Assembly: GCF_041146795.1 (NCBI RefSeq)
Contig: NC_135170.1
Coordinates: forward strand, 33,311,033 to 33,375,032
From: Maylandia zebra
Lineage: Eukaryota; Chordata; Actinopteri; Cichliformes; Cichlidae
DNA: 64,000 nt
Reading direction: 5' to 3'
Positions 55,653-64,000 of this stretch are shown here, one piece after another. The stretch's first letter is position 1. Each line of letters begins with the position of its first letter. The position numbers and the translations under genes are program-made. Under the pieces are notes generated by a model. That model did no database searches. It was not told the origin of the DNA and was given only the letters and a program-made list of their open reading frames with translations.

Positions 55653-56904
55653 AAGTTACATGAATGAAATCAAGCCGTAAATAAATACAATACAATACAA
55701 TATAATTGATTTAATAAATATCCATTCATTTTATTTGAAAACATACTGAGTTATTTCACTGTTTTATTATTTTGTATTTCCTGTGCTGCAGTGCATCATG
55801 GAATAATTTACGCTGTCAATCGCCAACAGACTCTAGCATATGGTTACCCTGTACAGCAAGTCAAGACAGAGAATGGATGACTGCCACAATCAGTTAGTGT
55901 TGGTGTCCACTTGGCTGCCAGGTATCCCAAATCCCAACTGGTAATGATGGAGGATCGTGGGACAAAGTGCAAGTCAAATGCTTTTTCTGTTGTTACATTC
56001 ACCAAATACACTTTGGGTTTTTTTCTTATTTTTATTTATTTTTTAGTTGTGAATGTAGTGACACGATCTTCAAATGTCTAAATGATTTGTCAATGTAGAG
56101 TCTACTTGGAGAAGTGCTCCATTGTTTTTGGAAATCTGTGGTTAGCCTAACACCCAGTTTGCCTTAGCAGCTATGAGCTGCCCAGGCTGTCAGATCTCAC
56201 CTAATTGGCACACCTGAAAAGAAGTCTATTCCCAGCACTCTGTTTCCAAAGCACTCACCCTAATCTCTAAATGGATGGAAAAACTGGATTTACTCCTCTT
56301 AGGTGATATCAAACAGGTGATGTTTTCTTCATTTCAGTGTTTTATTTCTTCAACAACAAATAAGTTTTGCTGATATCAAAGTTAATCTTGGACTGGACAG
56401 TTTCAGTGGAGCACTGTCAGTATATTTTAAATTGTGTCACTTGCTTGTTTTTATACCTGATGTTCAGATTGTATTATACTTCTTTATAGCGTTTTATTTT
56501 CAATTAATTAATTAACATCAATTAACTGACACTGAAAATATTTGAATGCAGGGAAAGAACTCAGAACCTTTTCAGAAACATCTGGACCAGCAGATGCTGA
56601 AGAGTGATATCATGCCAGATTAAAAAAAATATTTGTTATCAAAATTTAGTCAACTGTATTCTAAACACGAGCTGTCTGTTATAAGTGTTGAAAGTCTAAC
56701 AAACAACAAATAACAACAAACAAATGAATATGAAAAGGGCTTTTTCAATGAGAATTGAGAGTTATGTACACATTTATAGTATTTTTAGGAGAGATCTACA
56801 CAGAACAGTCTGTTGATTAATTATCATATTATATCTAATATACTGGTGTACCGTTTTTCACCACCGTCTTCCAAATGAGTCCAGTGTTTATGTCTGTTCA
56901 CTTA

Positions 56905-57626
56905 GGCTACGTTCACACTGCAGGTCTTAATGCTCAATTCCAATTTTTTGATCAAATCCGATTTTTTTGTCTGCTCGTTCACACTACAGATAAAATGCGA
57001 ACGCGCTCTAGTGTGAACGCTCAAAGCGGCCCGCATGCGCAAAAGAAGATGTCACACAACGCGCTGTTTAGACCCAGACCAAACAGTATTGTTTGACTGA
57101 TGGCCCTTAATATAAAGACTTCGGACTTTACGTTTCCCAATTTTTACTTTAAGTTATTTTGTTATTTACATAATAATGTAAATAACCTAATAATGATCCT
57201 TATTGCTGTTTTAGAGAGGAGCGGTGCTTCAAAGGATAGCTGCAAATTTCTGTCAGAATCTGCAGATTACAGTACAAATAAAATGTTCACGTTGTCTTCC
57301 CAACAGTTTCACTGACATCTACACTGGATGGCCAGGAAGCGTTCGCGATGTCTTCTCAGGCGCTTCTCCGGTGCTGATAATTGGCGTCTGTCTTGTGTCA
57401 GTGACGTAAAAGACGGATTTAATGCGACATGACCGTTCAAACAGCAGTCGCTTTCTAAAACATCGGATATGTATCGGATTCAGTACCACATACGAAAGTG
57501 ACCCAGATCGGATTTGAAAATATCGGATTTGTGCCGTTCACACTGTCATACCATGATCGGATATGGGTCGCATAGGGTCAAAAAAATCGGATTTGGTGCG
57601 CTTTCGCCTGCAGTGTGAGAACGTCA
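56905..57626. mobile_element. Non-autonomous DNA transposon with long inverted ends and subterminal repeats
   Basis: The left end GGCTACGTTCACACTGCAGG is mirrored by the right end CCTGCAGTGTGAGAACGT (one 2 bp indel). The right 150 bp holds six copies of ATCGGAT (about 57460-57600), and an inverted AATCCGAT occurs near the left end. No transposase frame is seen. Subterminal repeats of this kind usually bind the transposase of hAT or PIF-Harbinger families; which one applies is not settled. It ends about 370 bp before the map2k4 start codon. Confidence 0.65.
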
Positions 57627-57996
57627 GGGATAATGAATTATTTATCGACGCATTTCATGTTGGCACTGTTAGCCCTCCAAACAGTGGGTGTTGACATGTC
57701 CGTGTCATTTGGTCAGCTGATTGCGGGTCGTAAAGCCTCTGGGATAGCCAGTTTAGTTAGCCTAGCTGGCTGTATGTTTGTTTTTTTTAACGTTGGTACA
57801 AAGGTGGCCTTTAACGTAGCCCTGACGTTTTAAAAAGCTGTAGCAATTTACGGCATTTCAAGCGCCGCTGCCTGCCTTTTTTTGCGGCTGTTAGCCTAGC
57901 AACGGTTAGAGTGGCCGTGGGGAAGGGAGTGAAGTTGCTCTCCGAGTCTCTGCATTGCAGCTCCGGGTGCTGCTGATGGAATTCAAACACACAACA

Positions 57997-60900
57997 ATGG
58001 CGACTCCCAGCCCTAACAACTCAACAACACCCAGCAGCAACAACGCAGGAGCACACCAGCAGTCCCAGTCCCAGCACATTACCACCATGAGCAGCATGCA
58101 GGGTAAGTGGGAGGCGGTGGGAAAATATTCTGGTGAAGCTGGAGGAGGAGGGGAGGGCTCACATTCTGCTGCAGTGAAGGTTAATGTTAGCAAGGCTAGC
58201 CGTGGGAGGCTCAGGCTACTCCCAGGACTGAAAAACATTCCCAAGGGAGCGGACTAGCATCCCCTCTCAGACAGGAGAGCTGTTATTGCCGAGTTCCCCA
58301 ATTGGAAAAATAATCAATTTATTATTTCTTTGCTAACGAGTTAAATGTCCTTGTTACCATTTTTTGGTGTTTTATTGCCCCGTTGCATCCTGTTTTTCTA
58401 TTGCCTGGACATAATCTCGCCAAGTCCCATTACAAAAACAGGCAATTTTAGCTAGCGGTGATATTTCTTTATCGTACATAAACCTATTAAAATATTTATG
58501 TTGGTAAATAACACAGACAGTGGAGGGACATTGTTCAGCTTAGATTAGAGCAGTGTTTCTGAATGCACTTGGGTTGCAGCACTCTTGACATTCAAGATGA
58601 TCTTCCACACGTACACGGTGGCTTGCACCTCAGTTATGTTAGTGTTACGTAGGCTGACTTTATCAAAACGCCCAACGATTAAGATTTTCTCAGAAGTATT
58701 TGCTGTACGTTGATGGAAATAACGTAAGTTAAATAGCTGGATTCGTTATTGGAGTTTAGTTATATTGGATGCATTATTTGCAGATCTATTAAGCAGCAGG
58801 TTTATGCAACTCAGTGCAGCACATCTCCATACTTGCTTGTGCAGACAGTAGTGAAGGCTTTCTCAGTACCACAACACGAAAATGCTCTTTACCTATGCTG
58901 TGGTTTTTGTACAAACAGTCTCTCATTTTAACTTTCAGAGTCCAACACCTGCTGGAGATGTCAGAGTGAAACAGGTAGCTACACACTTCCTTGACTTAGT
59001 AGAGTCAGATAAGCAGATGACTTTAAAAATACAGTGTTTAATCTGGATAGTAAATTCTTGGGAAAATGAAACAGCTATTACATACTCTGATTTAGAAAAT
59101 AAATCTCACAATATACTGATGTAAGAATCCCTGAATCATGAAGGTGAATATTGCTTGATTGGAATTAGGTGTATTTCACTTTAATGTAATCAGTGTAAAT
59201 GAGATGCATGCATTTTTCAGCCCTCGTAGATGTCACAATAATAAACTTTATGCCACTTTAATTAAGCCTAACGTTAGCGATAACATAACCTTCAAGTGCT
59301 TTGATTGTTTAATTTTTATATTTACATTTACGTCACGTAATCCTGTCTGTTTACTTTTCCCTGACTGTATTTCATCTTTCATTTTAATGCTGCTAACTAA
59401 CGATTCCTAACTCCTCCCGTGATGCTGATGGATGGTGAGCTGTCCTAAGAGGAAAAACAAAAGTGTTTTATTTATGTACACATTTGTTGTTGTTGTTGTT
59501 GTTGTTTTTAAGTTCAAATAATTTCACGATCATAAGTCATGCTCGTTCCTTTTTAGTTTTACCTGCAGGCCATTTTTCCTTCTTCACTGACTGACACCTC
59601 ATCCTGCTCCAAGTGCTTGGCTCATAAACATGCGTGCATGCCAGTGCATTGCCATTCAGGAAATGCATTTAACCTGCGATAGATGCACCCGAATGTTTGA
59701 CAGCTCCGAAACTAAAGCCAGGGCAGTTTTTGTAAATTGCTTCTCGGGCTTTTGAGTTGTTGGGATGTCAAAGTCAAAACTGACAAAGTAGTAGTCTATC
59801 TCTTGAGGTATATAACACAGGCTGGCATATGGAAGGTGAAATATAATAAAAATAAAAAGCTGTCTTCTCACCTCTAGGGTTTCAGATAAACCTGTCTGGA
59901 GCTCCCCCAAGTAAGCCAAATCTCTTTTGCTTCAGCACCAACAGTTCTCATCCCTTTGTTTCTGCCTGACAGTCTGGTATGGGGGAGTCTGTCCTGCTGT
60001 TCTTCACTAATCTGAGTCAAAACTTCTGATGGGTTCAAGTAGGCTTGTGCCGGTACCTGATGCTTTTAATATGACCTTTTCAGATATCAGGATATATCAG
60101 GCTACAGACGCATGCAGTTATAGAAATGTTGTTTGTTTTGTCCACGTCAGGATTTTTGTGCTGCGCAAAAAGACCTTTATTTTTATTTTTTTGTCAGACA
60201 CACTTCCAGGAAAAGCGTGTCTGTTCTCGTCGGCACAAGCCTAAAATTCAGAGCTTCCATTGATATTTTGGCACGAGATCTCTCAACGGACCCCCCTCTC
60301 CCCCTTCTGCCAACCAAAGAAACACCAGTTTAAAAAGTGCAATGGAAGCTCTACCTGGCTGGTTTTCAGTGTGCAACTAACCAGCATAAGTAGTGCCTGT
60401 ATAAGTGTTGTGTGTTACTTTTTTTTCCCCTCCCCTTGGCATTGGTGCACTCCAGCATAGCCCTTTCTTGTCGAGACAAGGTACGCACACTGTGAAGTTG
60501 TCATTTCACACAACTTCTTCCATTGAAACCTAGTGGAATTTCAGCACTCGCATTCCTGTGGTATTTTGGGTGGAGTGAGCTGTCCTTCGATTCAAGGTGA
60601 AATCAGAGCAGTTGGCCTGAGGAGCATGTTTCCCAATATATATTTCATTTGATTTTTTTCTTTCTTACATCCCCCCCCCCACCACCCCCCTTCATGTTTA
60701 TCTTTGGGTTGGTCTGTTTGCATTGTAAGTGGAGGTGGTTTAAGCAGCATGCTGGATTTCTGTCTCTGCATCAACATCAGTGTCTGGGTATTTTTTTCAT
60801 CTACTGTTGACATGCTTTGGAAATTTGAGTCTTTAAATTCTTAGTTTTGCACAAAGCCAGATGGTAATGCAAGTTATGATTATGAGAAACATAAACAGTG

Positions 60901-63900
60901 ACATGATCATTTCTCACTGGTTTTTGTGCCTAGTTTGCATTCATCTGCTATTTTATTTGGTCTGTACAGCCAAACGGTCCAATCTAGCAGTCCTGCAGTA
61001 AATCCTCCTCTTTATAGTACCCGCTACGACTCCTACCAACTGCGTGAGGAGCTGTAGGGGTTTGGTTACTTGCGGATTGAGTGGAGGCCCTTGTCGTCTG
61101 GTCCACGGCTGCCCTGACTGGTGTTAGGGACATGGAACGCCACCCCTCTTATGAAGAAAGAAGCTAGAGCTTGTGTATGAGGTCTGTCGCATCCAACTGC
61201 AGATTGAGGGTCGTCTGGGAGTGTCTGGCAGAGTCTCCAGTCGGGGAAAACTTATTCTTAGGCCATGTTCTGCTGTTGTGGCCCCCTAGACCCAGAGTTG
61301 AAAGGTGCTGTCATCCAATGGATCTTGGTTATTTTGTGTCTTTGGTCTCTGGAGAATGTCGTAGGTAACAGAGGACCAGATGACTTTGGATTTAACTCAA
61401 GGATGCATTGTACCTACAGGTTTTTCTATTATTTAGGCCACCACATTTATATCAGTACCTGCAGATCAAACACCTGTGTAAAGCAATAACATAGATTTCC
61501 CTGAAATCATCTTCATTCTTTCACTTTTAAGGTGTTGTTTTTTTTAAAGATTATTATACATCATCAAGTGTCATCATGGAGATATCAGATTTACTTTGAA
61601 AAGCCCCACCTCTTTACTATGTATGAGTTGTAAATTATAAAGATGCATACCCATTATATTACCAGGACTGATTGGTTTTTCTGTTGTTTGATGTACCCTG
61701 ATTGTTTTGATGAGGCAACATTGAGTGCTTAGAACAGCTGTCTGAACGACCTTCACGAGGGAGGATTTTTTGCAGGACTGCTCAAGTAGATCGTTTCAGT
61801 TTTAGCTAATGATACTAAACTGGCAACTGACTGTACACCAGTATCAGCCTGCTTGCAGTTGAGTCAGTGAGGTTGCTCCACTCACTTATTTATTTGCATT
61901 TTTTTGATTAAAGTAGATTTATTCAAAAAGAGATTCATTCACTTGTTTTTCCAAGTAAACTTTTTAGTGTTATTATCAGATTTTTTTTTTTTTTTGTCCA
62001 TTTCCTCAAAAATCACAAAATACAAACATTAGGAAAGTGCGCTGATCTTTTAATCAAGATAACTCATTGCCTTCTGTTTGTTACTCAGTCATGCTTACGT
62101 GTCTAGTCAGCCAGGAAAAACCCCGTCTGGATTTCAACATGGAAATATTACAAGATTGTCTGCTTCCCGTACAAAGACAATCTAGTACTCCAAATCTATA
62201 AAACTTCTGACTTTAGAATGCATCTTATCGGACCCACCATGTTTTTCTTTTTAATTCCATTATTATGAGCTTTATGAAAAATGTGGTTGGGTGAGGGTTG
62301 TATTGTTCCCATGAAAAGACCAAAGTAACTGACTGAGCTGTCAGCAAACCTGAATAGAAATAAAAACGTCCTGTGTTTTTATCGATTTCCCAAAAGCTAC
62401 AGCCAGTGTGGTTTTAAGCAGACATTATTTAAACTGGAAAAGTTGTACGTTTGTTGGGGACTGTTTTCATTGGTGGATTAATCCCATTTTAATCCAATAA
62501 ACTCCAATATGTGTGTTCATGCTAATGCTGTTGTGCAGTTTGAGACTGCATATCTCTATCGGGGATGAAAATTCTCTCTGCAGCATGCCTGAATTGAATC
62601 CCTGGATGCAGAAGGATATTGAAGACAGATTTGTTTACCTCTGTCTTCATGTTCCAGTTGGTAACAACATCCATGTGACTAGAAGCATGTGACCTCAGGT
62701 GGTGCTTTTTGCATTGTTGTCTGATGAAGATGAATGCAATAAATCTGTAAAACTGGGGCCCTGCAGTTCATGAAGTTTGAATTCTTTTAATTTTGTTGAG
62801 AACCTCAAGATGGTGACATTAGACTTTTTCCAAATTATCATTAATATTTATTTTCTTTTTTTCCCCTTCTACCTTGTTCTGCGGAGAGTTCTTCCTTTTG
62901 AAAGGGAGTTTTTCCTTCTCACTGTCACCAAGTGCTTGCTCACAGGGGGTCGTCTGAAGACCGTTGTTGTGATTTAAAGCTACATAAAGAAAATTGAATG
63001 GAATAGGTTTTCTTATAATATTGAGATTTGCATTTAGGCAATCGTGAAGAACCCTTTCAAAAGTTTCTGGATGTGGATTGAATCCACAGCGCAGTGGTTC
63101 GAACCTCACTGCAAGAACGAAGAAAATGGATGAATGGACTGAATCCAGAAAGTAATAAAGAATGTCATGGAACAGAAATGCTACACCGCTCACAAACTCA
63201 TCTCTTTGGTCTTTTCATGGGGTAGCTAAGTTTAGAAAAATTGGCGAAATTACCAACAATATGTTCGAAGGCTTGCGGATGAGTATTTTTGTAAATATGC
63301 AGGTGTTGCAGAGGTTGCCAGTTCCCATCCCAATAATCTATAAAAAGCATGTCATCTATAGATTTCAGGAGGTTGGGATGCATTTAATCATCTGCCCAGT
63401 CCTTGTGTTGCCTCATTTCATGGTTGGTATCGTTTTCAATCACTGATCATTCGGAGCTGTCGTGTGGGATGAGTTTGGTCGTTTCATCGGCGTTTGATTC
63501 ATGTTTCTCTCGCTCAGGTAAACGTAAAGCCCTGAAGCTGAACTTTGCCAATCCTCCCATCAAACCCATGACTAGATTCACACTGAACACGGCCGGGCCG
63601 CCCTTCCAGAACCCTCACATGTGAGTGAGCTTTCCCCCAGGCTTGTCTGTTAATGTAGTTCATCCAGTTTCTCGTTATTTTGGCCGGCTCTTTCTTTCTT
63701 CCCTCTCAGAGAGAGGCTGAGGACACACAGCATCGAGTCCTCGGGAAAATTGAAGATCTCCCCAGAGCAGCACTGGGACTTCACAGCCGAAGATCTCAAA
63801 GATCTGGGCGAGATCGGCCGAGGAGCTTACGGCTCCGTCAACAAGATGGTGCACAAGCCGAGTAACCAGATCATGGCGGTCAAGGTGATCATTGCCCTTT

Positions 63901-64000
63901 CTCTGTCTGAGCTAAAACTGAACACGGGAGCGATGTCTGTGAGTCTGTTTGATACGTATGGAAGCATTTTGTCATTTTCAGAGGATTCGATCAACAGTTG
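57997..64000 (+). CDS. map2k4: MAP2K4 (MKK4) dual-specificity kinase, 5' part
   Basis: MAP kinase kinase that phosphorylates JNK and p38 in stress signalling. Exons: 57997-58102, 63518-63620, 63710-63884 and the start of the next at 63982 (runs off the window). Seen: a Ser/Asn/Gln-rich N-terminus (residues 2-35), the MAPK docking motif KRKALKLNF (37-45), the conserved block THSIESSGKLKISPEQHWDF (75-94), then the kinase domain start with glycine loop GEIGRGAYGSV (103-113) and the ATP-binding lysine in MAVK (K128). These match vertebrate MAP2K4. Start choice: ATG 57997 (ACAATGG, strong context, MATPSP like human MAAPSP) over the in-frame ATG at 57976 with a weak context. Human MAP2K4 has a glycine-rich rather than Asn/Gln-rich leader. 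The catalytic core is beyond the window. Confidence 0.95.
61080..61390 (+). mobile_element. Possible LINE endonuclease-region fragment
   Basis: GGTGTTAGGGACATGGAACG, then GAGCTTGTGTATGAGGT, resembles the start of the endonuclease domain in some fish LINEs (GTWN then ELVxEV). The remainder has drifted and carries stops. Weak. Confidence 0.3.
62870..62995 (+). mobile_element. LINE 3' tail in map2k4 intron 1
   Basis: TTCTTCCTTTTGAAAGGGAG, then CACCAAGTGCTTGCTCACAG and GGGGGTCGT: the same conserved tail as at 40315-40375, 5'-truncated. Confidence 0.7.

Larger units (their letters stand above)
53097..57996. other. Intergenic region between tmem220 and map2k4
   Basis: About 4.9 kb between the divergent genes tmem220 (minus) and map2k4 (plus). 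It holds a YY1-type motif (53554-53565), a LINE-tail repeat (54842-55160), an AAAT microsatellite (55629-55652) and an inverted-repeat transposon (56905-57626). The stretch 55660-56900 shows nothing recognisable. The last 370 bp before the map2k4 ATG are GC-richer and TATA-less, fitting a housekeeping-type promoter. Confidence 0.7.
58103..63517. other. First intron of map2k4
   Basis: A 5.4 kb intron. Recognisable content is a TTG microsatellite (about 59484-59505), a weak LINE-endonuclease-like fragment (61080-61390), homopolymer C and T runs (about 60670-60693; 61980-61996) and a LINE tail (62870-62995). No internal gene is seen. Confidence 0.7.

Noticed and set aside
57615-57833. 72-codon hydrophobic plus-strand frame just before map2k4
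   Set aside because: It starts inside the inverted-repeat transposon, has no recognisable family and ends in promoter DNA; probably chance.
63062-63140. B-box-like GTGGTTCGAACC in map2k4 intron 1
   Set aside because: No matching A box at the right distance and no SINE body; insufficient.

Overview
The window is vertebrate nuclear DNA, almost certainly from a ray-finned (percomorph, possibly cichlid-like) fish. Genes are split into many short exons with GT/AG borders, introns are full of teleost-type retroposons and MITEs, and the gene order matches the vertebrate block MYH cluster - SCO1 - TMEM220 - MAP2K4 (human 17p). The species is inference.

Layout. (1) About 1-13.3 kb, minus strand: a sarcomeric (fast skeletal-type) myosin heavy chain gene, here called gene A. 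25 coding exons are present, from the ATG at 12875 to 1619. They encode 1252 residues: the whole motor, the neck and the first third of the rod. The remaining rod exons are not in the window. (2) 13.3-19.3 kb: intergenic DNA with a dead Tc1/mariner-type transposon, a deleted LINE and a palindromic MITE. (3) 19.3-38.9 kb, minus strand: a second, complete myosin heavy chain gene (gene B), with 38 coding exons in a continuous frame and 1938 residues. It looks MYH3-like and lies next to SCO1, as MYH3 does in human. Both myosin genes have a plausible muscle promoter (MEF2-like site plus TATA-like box), a 5' untranslated exon and a short intron just before the ATG. (4) 38.9-46.4 kb: gene-poor spacer with a LINE reverse-transcriptase relic, a tRNA-derived SINE and a microsatellite. 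(5) 46.4-50.8 kb, minus strand: sco1 (mitochondrial copper chaperone for cytochrome c oxidase), six exons, 260 residues. (6) 51.3-53.1 kb, minus strand: tmem220, six exons, 169 residues. ADPRM, which lies between SCO1 and TMEM220 in human, is absent from the roughly 0.5 kb gap. (7) 53.1-58.0 kb: spacer with a 0.7 kb inverted-repeat DNA transposon close to the next promoter. (8) 58.0-64.0 kb, plus strand: the 5' end of map2k4 (exons 1-3 and the first bases of exon 4).

The two myosins are tandem head-to-tail paralogues that would build thick filaments. sco1, tmem220 and map2k4 are linked by conserved synteny, not by a shared pathway. I found no undescribed system. The points most worth a second look are the missing rod exons of gene A, the predicted myosin promoters, repeat-associated CTCF-type motifs in the myosin genes, an overlapping upstream reading frame in sco1, and several structured transposon relics. 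Exon borders were set by hand from splice consensus and frame continuity.
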